64,000 nt of DNA from Gonocerus acuteangulatus (GCA_946811695.1 OX328126.1:83542036-83606035); one strand, 5' to 3'. Positions 11,149 through 54,464 are shown, counted from the stretch's first letter. Notes: generated by a model from the letters alone, not told the origin. A program made the numbers and translations.

Positions 11149-12152
11149 TATTTTTTTTTTTAATTGGCATTAGTTTAATTGTCTAATTTTACTTTTTCAC
11201 GTATTAAAAAGAACTGAATTTAATTAATATATACATTCATTTAGAGCATTGAGGAAAATAATGTTATAACATTCACTGATTTGTTACAAAAATTAATCTT
11301 ATAGCTTATAGATTGTAAATATAACAATTAATCTGACTTGAACTGAGCACAGCCTCAATTAGTCACAATATAATAATTTTTAAAGTCTCTAGCCTAAGGC
11401 TTTTTCACATTCTCGAAGGCTCATAAGCTCCAACAAAACCACTCGTTTTCTCATCTAGACTAACTAACATTTTATATTGTTTTTAGATAACTTACAAACT
11501 ATCATGGCTCGGCTACTGCACCGGCAATGTTCCCTGAATGATATATGTATATTTTTTTTTTGTTGTCTTCTAAAATAAAATTCAAAACAATGGTTGGCTT
11601 AATTAAAATATTCTACAATAATTTGATATAGATACAACTGTCTTACAGATATCCCGTTTATTTAAAATAGGGAAAATTAAACACATATAAAAACAACTGT
11701 TAATGAAGGCTTCCTTATTTAAACGCTCACTATTAACATTTGAATTGGCAAACTGCCCGAATATATTGATAGATGACACATAAGTATGAAGTGGCTGTTA
11801 GAGATTTTTTCGAAAAAAAAAATTAAATGAGCTAACATTCATTTATTTAAAAATTACAATCTCTAAGAAATTATATTGAACAATAATTATACATATATTT
11901 ATTGAAATGTCAAATTTCCTTCTCAATATGGCAACATCCTCCCCCAGTTAGTTCAGAGCTCAGAAAAGAAGCAAGTGAGCATTTGAATGCGTGTTGAGAG
12001 ACAATTTTTTTTTTTATTTTTTTTTTGTCTTGATTTATTTTATTCATATTTTTTTAAACAGAAAATGGAAGTATTTTCTGCAGATGGAAAAACGTATTTC
12101 ATTGGAACAATGAGAACAGTGGGGTTGAGGTAGAACTAAGGTTTCTAAAAAC
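11149..12152. other. No gene recognised
   Basis: AT-rich unique-looking DNA with T runs. No ORF with a recognisable domain, no RNA gene and no clear repeat was seen. Confidence 0.55.
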
Positions 12153-12165
12153 ATAGAAAGGTAGG

Positions 12166-12345
12166 AGAGGTAAGTATTAAGGTGTGCGCTCTTAACACTC
12201 AGTACCAAGGGTAGCGGGTTCGATTCCCATTAGGGGTGTTCACTTTTCTTTGAAAAAAGAAAAGGCATCAGCCCTATCGTGGCTAGAAAAGGGTGCCTAA
12301 AAATTCTGCGTTAATTATAATGGACGTAAAAATTTAAATAAATAA
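12166..12345 (+). repeat. SINE family 2, with 13-bp target duplication
   Basis: A tRNA-derived SINE: a degenerate box A region (TTAAGGTGTGCGCTCTTAAC), box B GGGTTCGATTCCC, then the family body AAAAGGCATCAGCCCTATCG and CTAGAAAAGGGT, and a TAAA-type tail. The flanks ATAGAAAGGTAGG at 12153-12165 and 12346-12358 are identical, showing an LINE-mediated insertion that is fairly recent. The head resembles a class II tRNA (Ser/Leu type). Confidence 0.88.
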
Positions 12346-12360
12346 ATAGAAAGGTAGGCT

Positions 12361-13074
12361 GGGTCTTTTTGCGAAGACCACATCCAGTTACTTTGGAAGT
12401 ACCAGTAGTGATTGTATCAGTGATTCAGTGCATGCGAATAACTCCTTTGCCTTCCTATTAGAGGAGAGCAATTGTATTGGTTCTTGATGGGAGTAAAGTA
12501 ACCTTCAACAGAGAATTAGCTGATGTTTATGAAAAAGCTCTGCTTATGTTAGTGAGAAAAAATGGGTCTTTTACAATTAGTTCGCGATGTTCCTGACAAA
12601 GAAAAAGCGATTGGTTTCTTACTCGGAAAAATTAATAGAATTCTATTAATTTTAGCGAGTTGGATTGACTAGAGTTTGGATATCGCTTCTTGAGCGAGCG
12701 GAAACGCATAGCACGTATGCCCATAGTGCTAAATAAATGTAATATATCCAAAATGAGAGAGAGAAAAGAGGAATAGAATATGTGTTTACTAATATGGCTG
12801 TCCTTCATAACTTGCGAAACAGTTAACTTTAATGCTTAATAACTTTTTCTTAGTTGAGAGCATTGATTTTGATCAAATTAACCTTTTTATTAATAAATAT
12901 TGCTTGCCATTATCTAATATGGATTATAACCGTAGATAACGAGTCAAGTAGTAATAGATAACCACCAAAGAACCTGTAAGCTAATCAGTAAGCTTATCAG
13001 CGAGTACGAGTAACTGTTATAAATCACTACTGCTACTTCAAAAGTAACTGGATGTGGTCTTCGCAAAAAGACCC
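12361..13074. mobile_element. 714-bp MITE with 54-bp terminal inverted repeats
   Basis: The left end GGGTCTTTTTGCGAAGACCA and the right end are inverted copies over about 54 bp with three mismatches. GGTAGGCT flanks both sides (12353-12360 and 13075-13082), a perfect 8-bp target duplication. No transposase is encoded. An 8-bp duplication is found in hAT, P and Merlin elements; the GGG start leans to Merlin, but this is not decided. Confidence 0.88.
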
Positions 13075-13082
13075 GGTAGGCT

Positions 13083-16000
13083 ATCTTCGGGTTAAAGGGT
13101 GGTATAAACAAAACGCTCTGCAGTTGAGAGTTATTCTTGTAGTGTGAAAAGATATAAATATATATACATGTGTGTGTGAATGTGTAAATATTTAAACAAT
13201 AGGTACATGTACAGCAGTTGAGTAAAACTTTTTCTCAACTTTCTTCAAAGTTTGTTGCTAGTTCACACATATATCTAAAATTTAGGAAGCTCAAGGGTGT
13301 ATTACTATATAAACTAATTATTTTATATTTACTTAGATAATTCGTCTAGAATTATTTGGATAATTCGTCTAATCATTTTTTATATTTTTTATAACAGTGT
13401 CTATTGTAGGGTAAAAAATTGTTTGAAAGTTATGGAAACATGGTTTACAGGAAGAGAGACTGGTTCGTCTTATTGGAAGGTGATGCTGGTAAGCCTCTCG
13501 GATTCTGTAGCGCCCCCGTCCCCCCTCATTGCTTAGTTTTATTAGTTGGCTCCACTGGATTGGCAACACTGGAATCGCTCCGACGAGGCTACTTTACAAC
13601 ACTGGAGGTAGTACATTGAGCCAGTCCTTTGCTTGTTCTCGCTGTTTCGTCGGTCCGTTAAAGCAATGATCGCAAGCCCTCAACTGTCTTGTGCTGAAGT
13701 GTGCGATCCTGGTAAAATATTCACACGCATCTAGGCGTAAACTTTAACAGGAAGTTTGTAAGCTTCTGAGGAATGGCCTTGAATATAGAAATCTATAGGT
13801 GTTTGTTTAGTTTTGAAGACAAATCATGAGGATCAGTGTAGATGTTGGACATCTACAGAAGTTTGGACAACTTTTGAGGTAAACATTGAGGCATTGCATA
13901 GAAGATTGATACCTATAAGGGTTTGTTTATACAAAAGTTAATATAGCTTTTTTTTTTATCTGTTCATAAGATAATAACACCAAATCTAGGTTAATTGTAC
14001 GTACAATAATTTACTTCTGGCATGAAAATATTTAACTGCTAATATAGACCATTGACCCAAATTGAATAGAATGGTTTCTGACCAATATTTTTGGTATCAT
14101 GTTCTCCCTTTTATAAAAACGGAACAATTAATTTTAAAGAAAGAGTTTTGCAATATAATACCTAAATGCATTGCTGCAAACGTTAGACTCATTCATTCTA
14201 AATATAGTCTTGAAGAAATTACTAATTTAATGAAATGATTTACAGATTTTGAGACATCCATTCACAGTATATATACATTTACTACTTACTTATCCATGAT
14301 TTATTTATATATCACAGTGTAGCCTTGATTTCATAAATGGAATTGAAATTAAGATGAAGACGCAGAACTGGAACGCCTCCTTCTAAGAAGTTAAGTACAA
14401 TAACAAACTCTTAACATTCATCCTTACTTCCTTTTAAATTTCCCATTGTATATATGTTCGTGTATTATTGTTTGCTATACTTTTAATGATTGCAGAGAAA
14501 CCAAAAGCTAGTAGGCAACAGGAGATGAACCGGAAAAGATCATAGGAAGGAATGATGAAAGGAGGGTAGTTAAGAAAAAGGGTAATTGGGAAGTTTAGAG
14601 GCCTCCTCACCGATATTTTTTCTGGTTGTTCTATATGGTATTTTGATGCACTAAACACGAATCTGTTAGAAAAAAAAGTCTCTCTCAAAGACGGGAAAAG
14701 TTATTAATCAATAAAGTTCGCTGTTATGCTGGTTAAGAAAGCTAACGTAAACAACTATATTTAAAAAGGCCGTAATAAAGAAGTCTAATTTAAATTTACC
14801 ATCAGTTATTTGTTCAGAAACATTTTTTTAAATAATAAAAAATTCTGAACATTTTTTGTTTCATTATTCAAAAATATTACATTAAAGAAATCCCTTAATT
14901 ATTAGCTAATGCCTTTATAATTCGTGTGCTCTGATAATTTAAGAGGAGCTCTTAAAATTTACAATTATTTTTGGAATAAATAGTTTATTAATATGTACTT
15001 CTTGAATGGCGATTTAGATTAATATTTCTTTCTGAACATTTGTTTTGTATTAAGATACAAAACGATTCAATCAAAAACACCTTATATTTTGATTTTCACT
15101 TGAAATCTAAAACTTATTTATTTATTAATTTCATTTTTTCGTTATTTCAACTATTTAGCTATTTTCACACATAAAACAGTCTCTTTTTTACAATCTGTTA
15201 TCCAGGCTTTGTCATCCTGGCAAAAATCACAAAAAAGGTATTGAAATCTATTTTTTAGGTATTGATTTTTCAGTGTGAAATATTTATATATATTTATAAT
15301 ATTACATCAAGGAGCAGTAATTCATTTGTTTGGGCTGGTGCTGTGATGATTAGGTTTTTATTTTGATATCTAAAAGGTTCAGTTTTGTAATCTAATTAAA
15401 AATTTAACATACTTAAGATGCCCTGCCCTGGTTTAGTATTTGATTGCTGTTTTTGCCATAAAATTAAACACTATTCTTAATCCATGCTTTCCTCCCCTGC
15501 TCTTTTGGATTACGACATTTATCTACACGTTTAAAAAGTTGTCTAAAATTAATCCAACCATTGTTCCACTAAACATTTACACTACAAATTATTTTACACA
15601 TAAAGTTTTTTTTATCTAATTTTATTTCATGAAACATTGCTTTACACGCCGTCAATCGTTCCTAGGTAAAAATATTTACAACCAGATTTCTTTAAGCCGA
15701 GCCAAGAGCCTAACATTTTCGTTTAAAACTAGCTTGGGGCCTGAATGACTAGTAACTATAATGGCCCGATGGCAAGTATTAACCAAACATATGAAAGTCT
15801 TTTCTTTAAATTAGCTGATAAACATAAATTATGGAAGAAATATGTTATAATTCTTTAAAGAAATGTATTCTGATGTTTAGTAAACACACAATCATTCCAA
15901 AGAAGAAACCGAAGTTAAATTTCTTTCTGTAAATGATTTTTATATCAAGTACCATACATCTAAACCTCAATGGATTTTCAATAATTTTCTGGGTTTACTC

Positions 16001-17098
16001 ACTTAAACCTATTCAAAGATTCCAGAAATTTTGGAGTTTTTTCTAGGTCACTGCCTCATCATCAGTTTACTCCCTCATCGTGAGTACTCAGCTATAGCTC
16101 GGAGCATTTTCTAGATCACTCCCTCATCATTATTCAGCTATGGCTTGGAGCACTATACTCTGAAAGTCAATAGACATATTTCATTCTGAATATAGTTGAG
16201 TACTGATGTTGAGGCTGTAGCTCCAAAAACAACCTTAAAATTATTAATAAATAAAGAGATTGAAGGAGACCACTGATATTTTAACTCCCAAACATGGATC
16301 CTCAATATCCGGCTTATGTTACAGAAAGTCTGCATATGACAATTTTCTCACATTATTAGTTAAAAATAGACGTATTTTTTTTTTAATGATTTTTCAATCT
16401 TCTTTGGATGATAATGTGTTTATTATTTTGTCTCTTCCAAGCACAAAATACTCAAGTTGATCTTCTAATCCCACAGTAACAACATGAAATCTCAGAAATA
16501 TTCTTAAAATTTAAAGAAAATAATTTTATTCACATTAAACAAATTTTCCGCTTAACCATGTTTCCTGATAACGGGGAAAAATAAATCAGAAAACCATAAT
16601 ATTCCATAACCGTCCAGCTACACCTGGCTGGATCAATAACAATATAATTATATCTTACATAAATATTTAGATCTAAATATTCAATTACTGAAAAGACAGT
16701 CACTTGTGATTGGTATGACACCAAGTTAGAATTTAAACAGCTTCAATTTTTATAAATGGAAATTTTATACAATAAATACGGCTATTTGAATTTGAACAGT
16801 GCACAAAACTACGTATTTTACAAACGAGTTTCTTAGCCGTAAAGGAAATCAAATATTTTCATTTTATCTAGATTTTATGAGTCTTTATTTAATAATCCTT
16901 CATTTGCGTTGAAACATTTACAAACAAAAGGTTTTAAATGCTGTTTTATATTTTGTGGTTCTTTTCGCAAGACCATTTACAACAAATCGTAACGTGTATA
17001 GGCCGTATAAGAAACAGATGAAAGCTCTCCAATAAAATATGATTTATTTTTCTTTGTGTGTGTAAAAATATTGCAAGATAGCACCATTTCTATTTGAT
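13083..17098. other. No gene recognised (4 kb)
   Basis: Mostly AT-rich sequence. A short direct repeat ATAATTCGTCTA occurs at 13336 and 13360. The block 13430-13740 is GC-richer and contains short open frames on both strands, but nothing recognisable. Near 16045-16150 a ~70-bp phrase around CACTCCCTCATCAT and TCAGCTATGGCTTGGAGCA is loosely duplicated. No tRNA, rRNA or transposase was recognised. Confidence 0.5.
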
Positions 17099-18121
17099 GG
17101 GCTCAGTGCCAAAGGTGACTAACCCACAATTAGAACAAACTGAAAAAATTAAGGTTAAAGTTTAGAAGACAAAATTGGTGTTGGTGACAGAAACGATTTT
17201 AATTGCTCTTTATTCATTACATGACAAAATTCTTATGAATATACCATAATAATAAAAAGTTTATAGTTAGACTTGAAAATGAAAAACAAAAAGTATAGTC
17301 ATGTTTGGCTCTTACATGAATAAAAAATAACGTACACTTAAACAATAGTGGTCACAAATCCGGAGATAAATAATTAATGAAAAATTATTTTTCTTTAGAT
17401 TTCTATGATTATGTATCAATAATTTAAGAAAACAATGATTTCCAGATTAGGTGAGTTCTGGAGTATGTGGGACAGGAACAGTGCAATCTTAATATTGCGG
17501 TTTTGTCCTCCACAAGCGTGCTTCGTGAGCATTTCTTTATGGTTCATAGACAGGCATGGGCGTATATAGAAAATAATTTCGGTAGGAGCTGGTAAAATGT
17601 CGGGGGGGGGAGGGGAGGTGCTGAGACCATTTCGGGGTATGGAATTCTAAAAATTTAGAGCTTGGAATAGTACTAGGCAACTAAAACACTATTACACGTA
17701 AAATAAAATGTTTGTTATGAACTAAGCGATCTTATTTAATTTATTTTTAAGGGTTTTACGACAAGTTTTTACCATCAAATCAAAATTTCGGGGGGGGGGG
17801 AGGGGCTGCAGCTCCCTCAGCCTTCCTTATATACGCCCATGTAGACAAGAACTTCCACAGAGCCATCAGAATCCTCAACTATATCACTCATGTTATTGCT
17901 TACCATTAACAAAGCCATACCTAGTGTGGGTTGGTCAAGTCTGTCTCTTACATGAAGCTTTGCAGTAAGTCCCAAAACAAACTAACAGATGTCAGTACTA
18001 ATCAATGAGGTGTAAAGGCTCGGCATTTCTATCAATTATAAAACTTAAAATTCTCTATCAGGAATAGTGAATAACTCAAAATTGTTAAAAATGTGGGTTA
18101 GTCACCTTTGGCACTGAGCCC
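17099..18121. mobile_element. 1-kb DNA element with ~31-bp terminal inverted repeats
   Basis: GGGCTCAGTGCCAAAGGTGA at 17099 is repeated inverted at the other end (…CACTGAGCCC to 18121), with identity over about 31 bp. I could not see a convincing target duplication. The interior has no intact ORF; a minus-strand frame near 17850-17960 is open briefly. A second MITE (17555-17841) is inserted inside. It lies just beyond the 3' end of the host gene. Confidence 0.8.
17555..17841. mobile_element. MITE family M1, complete copy with 8-bp target duplication
   Basis: Terminal inverted repeats CATGGGCGTATATAG (start) and TATATACGCCCATG (end). The flanks TAGACAGG (17547-17554) and TAGACAAG (17842-17849) differ at one base. 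Two G runs sit near the middle and right. The end sequence and 8-bp duplication suggest a hAT-like element. It interrupts the larger element at 17099-18121. Confidence 0.85.
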
Positions 18122-18194
18122 TTCAATTGTTTTAAACTATTTCAATTGTGTTGTGCGGAGTACTTGAGGTATTCTACCCAGTGATATGGGATAG

Positions 18195-18200
18195 TTTATT
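18195..18200 (-). terminator. Candidate polyadenylation signal AATAAA
   Basis: TTTATT on the plus strand reads AATAAA on the minus strand, about 340 bases after the stop codon of the DPP10-like gene. It is the canonical hexamer, and a 3' UTR of that length is ordinary; in DNA this AT-rich the match could be chance. Confidence 0.4.
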
Positions 18201-18537
18201 TTGTTGAAAGTTTGAATTTCATTATAATGATAATGTTTTTAAAGTATAAACAATTGTCCTAGCCTTGAAAAAAAAAAATGGTTTTCTAGAATCCTTGAGG
18301 AAGATATATCCTCTTAATGCAAGTTGATTCCTATAATATAAATATTAAATGAATATTGTAGTTTATAAAAACTATTATAAATGTAGGTTTGTGCACTGAA
18401 TGATGGATATAAACTTTTTTGAAGCCATCATTTGGTTATGAAGTTTGTATGTCCAATAATTAACAAAGATATTAAAATTAACCATTTATATAAAATGAAG
18501 CTGGATGAATTCATGGACCAGAAAAAAGAGAATGAAA

Positions 18538-49195
<30,658 letters not shown>

Positions 49196-49362
49196 CTGGA
49201 AAATATAGATTCATAAACATTGTAGACTTTACATGGATATATCACATAACAATTATCGTTTTTTATATTATATTATTGCTTACTCTTACCAATTATGCAC
49301 CAAATCTCTCAATTCGAGACAATTTCTACAAGCCTGTTACAATACCCATCCAGAGGCAGCTA

Positions 49363-49615
49363 AAGAGGTAGGCTTGGGGGGGGGGGGCTTAGCCCAGTAT
49401 GAAATTCACAATCTTTTTCGATTAAGTTAGAAAGATAAATAGTTTAGGAAAATTAATAGCAATAAGTTCTAATTAATGTATGTTCTTAGTTTATCAAATA
49501 CTTCAGTAATGATTTCCAGGTGCCTGATTATAAAAATTTGATTCTACTCCCCCAGGCATTGCGGTAACTTCATACTAAATTAGCCCCCCAGAAATATTTG
49601 TCTAGAGTCGTCTAT
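49363..49615. mobile_element. MITE family M2, inverted copy
   Basis: Contains GGCTTAGCCCAGTATG near the left, a G run, CAATCTTTTTCGATTAA, and ends TTTGTCTAGAGTCGTCTATG. These correspond in reverse to the copy at 10939-11140. Confidence 0.6.
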
Positions 49616-50039
49616 GTACAAATATCACAACAAGGGAAATATTATATAAGTAATTTTGTTTCCGCGTTCAGGTGGTTCCATTACGTATGTGTTAAATTGT
49701 CGTATATATGTACACTACCATTTGCTTTAGTGATATCAAAAAAATCTGACACGCAGGACTAACTAAGAACATTCCTTAGAAGGTGGAAAGCGTACGCTAA
49801 ATTCCTGAATGGATTGTTTTAAATAACCTAAACAAATAAAAAAAAAAAAAAAAATGTATCGAACAGCTTATAAAATTATTAAATTTTTAATTAATTTTCT
49901 TCCAGAATGTTTAGAATACTACTTACTAAACCTCTTAATAAATTCACAAAAACTTGGGATGATTTTTGGGATAAATATTAAAAGCGTATACCTAATTGTA
50001 CAAAGAGTAAAATCCTTCAATCGAAACAAAGCAGAACCC

Positions 50040-50549
50040 GGATGTTGCTGTTCAGTGCCTCTAGTGGTAGCGGTAAGAACTAATCAACGATATTTGACGG
50101 TTTAATTAAATTAAAACAGAATACGAAGTAAATTACAATTTCTAATGAACCAATATGCTTCATATTTAATATACATGATTTTCTTTAGATAATCAAGACG
50201 TATACGGAGTTTCCTTGCAGTATAACCAAAATAACTTGTAATAACAAATTAGTAATTTGGGTCCGGAGTAAACCTTCCCTTCGATAAAACCGATTTAGTT
50301 TATTTTTTCAAAACATATTTTTCTATAGATGCCCGTCATGAATACCGAGTTTCGTTGAAATTAACAAAAATTACTGCGGTAAGCGAATTGGTAATTTGGT
50401 TTCAGTATAAGCCCCCTGCAGACAACTTGATTTTGCTGGTTAACGAACTACTTCACTCTTTTGCTCTAGTGGAATACTATTTACCAAGATTCATCGTGAA
50501 AAAACAAAAACTCTGGCGGTTATCTTGTTAACACATACAAACACACATA

Positions 50550-50600
<51 letters not shown>

Positions 50601-50960
50601 TTTTAAATGGTTTCATTCGCCATATCTGTTAGGTAGGATTGATGTAGATTTGAAGAAATTCTTTCATGAGTGCAACCTTAATGGCTACATTTCTTCGGAA
50701 TGTGCTGAAATATGAATTATTTTACTACAAGCTAAGACGAACAAGGAGTAAAATAAAGATATTTTCTCCCCCCCCCCCCTTCCATGAGAAGTCTTAACGG
50801 CCTTGTAACTTTTTCTTTTGCCCGAAAGGAGCAGTAAATTTTTTTCATTGCTCTTTTAGTTTTCCCTAACTCACGCTTTTTCTAGTAATCCGAACGTTAA
50901 ACGGCCTGGAATATCGCAGACGTTGGTTGGCGTGTTTTATTACTTTTTATTGTTTCACTA
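50040..50960 (+). repeat. Repeat D, copy 3
   Basis: Same order as 22200-23300: CCGGATGTTGCTGTTCAGTG, then two or more ~140-bp units (AAACCGATTTAGTTTATTTT; ACCGAGTTTCGTTGAAATTA), GGTTAACGAACTACTTCACT, (AT)n at 50552-50594, then GGTAGGATTGATGTAGATTT and CTACATTTCTTCGGAATGTG. Confidence 0.7.
50552..50594. repeat. (AT)n microsatellite inside repeat D
   Basis: About 21 AT units at the position equivalent to 23014-23069 of copy 1. Confidence 0.92.
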
Positions 50961-51295
50961 AATCCGTCCTTGTACGGAATATGGCAGAGATAATCGTCCC
51001 CGTTTAGTAGTTCGGAATTTTAGTGGTATTTGGTCAGGATTATTGGGATAGAGTTTTGTTCGGCGGTAAACCACTCGACTTGGAAACTTGGATGCTCAGT
51101 AAAGATTTTATCTTTGATTGTCGTCGTTCTAGGGAAGGACTCGGGGTACCGGACTCTCAGGAAGCCCTCTCAGCATTTAATGGGCAATTGAAATGGGAAA
51201 AATCAGGCGTCCGAATCATTGTGCTGACCACAACTTCTCCCTTATGTAGTTAATAATACCAATATAATCTATATTGGTATTATATAGTCAATAAT

Positions 51296-51544
51296 ATTAC
51301 TATATTCACAGACTCACTATCAGCACTAATAGCTATGAATAATCCATTTACCAAACATCCACTGATAATAGAGATCATAAAATCACTCGAGCAGCTAAAC
51401 CGTCAAAATCAAAATGTAATATTTGTCTGGATTCCCAGTCATTGCGGCATACCGGGCAATGAAGCAGTAGAAGTGTTGGCTAAAAATGCAATTGGAGATT
51501 ATATTTCACTGCGCCGAAATATCAAGCAGAATATATATTCATAG
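51296..51544 (+). pseudogene. LINE RNase H fragment
   Basis: The plus frame reads FTDSLSALIAMNNPFTKHPL, then IFVWIPSHCGIPGNEAVEVL. This is the second half of a retrotransposon RNase H domain: the third catalytic Asp in FTDS and the WIPSHCGIPGNE box with its His. No reverse transcriptase accompanies it. It comes from a family different from LINE copies A and B. Confidence 0.9.
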
Positions 51545-51670
51545 AGCAACAAATTTGTTTATCTTAATTCTCCAGGTTGAAATTCCTATAAAATTAGGAC
51601 CATAAAGTATGGGCCTAAGGAACGCCAACCGTGAGCACTACGACTTCTTTTCGCGCATATTTCGCTGAAA

Positions 51671-51674
<4 letters not shown>

Positions 51675-51731
<57 letters not shown>
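51675..51731. repeat. (AT)n microsatellite
   Basis: About 28 AT units, next to a LINE tail fragment. Confidence 0.93.
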
Positions 51732-51734
<3 letters not shown>

Positions 51735-51747
51735 ATATACATATATA

Positions 51748-51948
51748 CATATCGAGAGAATGGAACCCTGTAGACTGCCTAAATTGATGCCGAATGGTGC
51801 ACCTTTGGGCAGACCAAGAATGAGGATGATTGATGACCTGGAGGAGGACTTGCAGACGCTAGGGATCCGAAATTGGAGGAACCTAGCAGCAAACCGCGTG
51901 GAATGGAGCAGGATGGTGGCAGAGGCCCAGGTCCTACAAGGACTGTAG
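51748..51948 (+). pseudogene. LINE C-terminal tail fragment
   Basis: Encodes GAPLGRPRMRMIDDLEEDLQ, TLGIRNWRNLAANRVEWSRM and VAEAQVLQGL before a stop. The pattern GRPRxRWxDDxExDLxxxGxxNWRxxAxDRxxW is the basic tail after the thumb of many non-LTR reverse transcriptases in insects. Only this terminal part remains. Confidence 0.85.
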
Positions 51949-51961
51949 CGGTCAACAGTGA

Positions 51962-51966
<5 letters not shown>

Positions 51967-52015
<49 letters not shown>
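51967..52015. repeat. (AT)n microsatellite
   Basis: About 24 AT units, directly after the LINE tail; probably seeded at its 3' end. Confidence 0.93.
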
Positions 52016-52020
<5 letters not shown>

Positions 52021-52832
52021 TTATTTAAGTGACCGGTTTATTCGTAACCTATGGACTGGAAACCACGATATTTGCCATTGGCACGTTTTGCTATATCGAT
52101 CGGATAAATGCCTTTTCTACAATATTGAAGGTGGAAACGTGCGAATCATATTGTGTTATATAGTTTATGTTGATTTTGAAGGAATGAATAAAAAGGCAAG
52201 GAAAATAATTACTAAAAAGGCTGGTCCGCATTTGCTGTACATTTAATATACTGAAGACTAAAATATGGCTGACCCAGTTATCTCTGCGGGGCGAGAAGGA
52301 TGGGAGCCGGGGCTGGAATTGGTTTAGATTTAATCCTGCTGGGGGGGGGGGGGGGTAAGATGAAGGCCATTCTTCGCTTAGCTAAGGATTAGCTTCCTTA
52401 TTCAGCTTATGATAACAGAATTCGTTTGCTCTTTTTCTTCCTTATCACTACTTTTACCCTATTCACAGCCTGATGAATAATACTTATGAATACTCTTTAC
52501 TCCTATTCATAGAAATTATCCATCTAAATGTTTTTTTTTAAGATAATTTTTTATCTAAGGTACTGGTTTGGGAAAAGAAGAAAATGAGAACATTATTTGA
52601 AAAAAAAGTCTGACCTAGGAACACCGTTATCCTAGCGCGTTTCCATCTTGTTTCATCCCTGCTGTAATTTCGAAAGTTAGGAAATGAAACAAAAAATATC
52701 TACTTCAATGAAATCTCGAATGACAGCGAGATTTTACGGATTAGAATGCCCAAAAACTGAGAGATGACAAGTCATAAGCAGGCAATTCACGTTACATCCA
52801 CGAAGCTGGTATTTCAATGCAGGGGGCACCTG
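52016..52832. other. No gene recognised
   Basis: Mixed unique-looking sequence with a G run at about 52341-52356. No supported feature. Confidence 0.5.
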
Positions 52833-53190
52833 CATTGGTCCCGATCCGATCCGATAGCCACCGACAGTTGGAAGAAAAACTAACGCATTCATCTCAATGG
52901 ATATGCCTGCATTGGTCCCGATCCGATCCGATAGCCACCGACAGTTGGAAGAAAAACTAACGCATTCATCTCAATGGATATGCCTGCATTGGTCCCGATC
53001 CGATCCGATAGCCACCGACAGTTGGAAGAAAAACTAACGCATTCATCTCAATGGATATGCCTGCATTGGTCCCGATCCGATCCGATAGCCACCGACAGTT
53101 GGAAGAAATCTAACGCATTCATCTCAATGGATATGCCTACATTGGTGCCGACCCGATCCGATCCGATCCGATGGCCACCGATTCTCGGCC
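52833..53190 (+). repeat. 77-bp minisatellite, about 4.5 units
   Basis: The unit begins CATTGGTCCCGATCCGATCC and includes AGCCACCGACAGTTGGAAGA and CATTCATCTCAATGGATATG. Starts are at 52833, 52910, 52987, 53064 and 53140. The first part of the unit is the terminal sequence of element X. Confidence 0.94.
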
Positions 53191-53770
53191 GTTCAAACTT
53201 GTTTGTTTCTTGACCGATTTCGGACCGACGAAGCGTTGAAAAAAGGTCTACAGCCTCTAAATCTTAACTGATTTCAAAGCATTTTTTTTTAAATGAAAGC
53301 TGATAAAATTTAAAACATTATTGTTAATTCACATTTTTCTTTTTTAGTTCCCTTGTTTATTAAATTACGCGGAAAGATGTTTATAACCATCTAATATTTA
53401 TAACCTTCCAATGTTTATAATCTACCAATGCTTATAACCTTCTAGCTACCTTTCTTTTAAATAATTTTAAAATATGAATACTAATGCTTCTATTATCGTA
53501 GTGTAACGGTTAAAAATTAAGTGTTAAACTAAGATTTTTGTTCTTGGGACTGATACACTTCCAGAAGATTGATTGGCCTCTCAACTCCTCCTTCATACCT
53601 CCAACATTCAACCTAGTCGAAGGTTTCTATGCTCATTAGGTGGTATTTCTTAAATGAATCACTAATTTTCACTTCACTACGAGGTCATTACTGACGAGCT
53701 GTGACTAAATAGGATCGGATCGGGTCGAGACCAATATAGGCACTCACGTCGGCCACTCCTGGAACGGACT
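52833..53770 (-). mobile_element. DNA element X, copy 2, with amplified end
   Basis: Reverse of copy 1 at 41285-43615, without the nested insertion. The ends read GGCCGACGTGAGTGCCTATA and, inverted, GCCTACATTGGTGCCGACCC, both leading into GATCCGATCC. No transposase remains. The end at low coordinates has been amplified into the 77-bp minisatellite. Confidence 0.7.
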
Positions 53771-54464
53771 ACTAGTCCGTTGGATAGTCGACTTCAACGA
53801 ACTAGTAGTCCGTTGGATAGTCGACTCCAATCACGCTCCGACTTGCTATCCAACTGGCGATCCAACTTTAGTCCTGGTCTATTTTCACTCTCTATTTCCG
53901 AGCCGAAAAATGTATCGAAAGCTCATCGAAGTCGCCCGAAGGTCAAGCACTGACTGAGCTAAGTTGAAGAACTTTGATCCGACTCCCCTACACCAACTGG
54001 GTCGCCAGTCAGATGTCGGACCGTCGACTCGTCCCTCTAAATGTTCTGACTCGTCCAACTAGACTTCGAACAATCCAAAAAGCCCATTCTCGATCCGACT
54101 AGTGGTCCAACTTCGGAAGTTGGACCACAAACTTCCGCAGGACGAATGGCCTGCTTTAGCGGGCGTTACTCACTCTACCTTCTCAAATTCCGCTCATTCA
54201 CGACGAAATTAATACTTTCGAAATTTTAAGAACCGATTTCACCAAGTAAGATCGCTCAATCGAAAATTTCATACAGAATAATATTTCATTTGTTTACAAT
54301 TTGCCATCCTCTATAGGCGGGAATACTAGAAATACCCTACGGTAAAGGCAGGTAGGTCTAAAGTCAATGATTGAGAAAAGATAAGATGTGAGGAATACGA
54401 GGAGCTCTTGACTGCCTTACAAGTCCACGGTACAGAGGGCCTAGTCGCTCTCAACTGCTACAGC

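Noticed and set aside
51023..51253. 76-codon plus frame (LDLETWMLSKDFIFDCRRSR)
   Set aside because: Reads like protein in parts but matches no family I know, and the flanks are transposon debris; not enough to call a gene.
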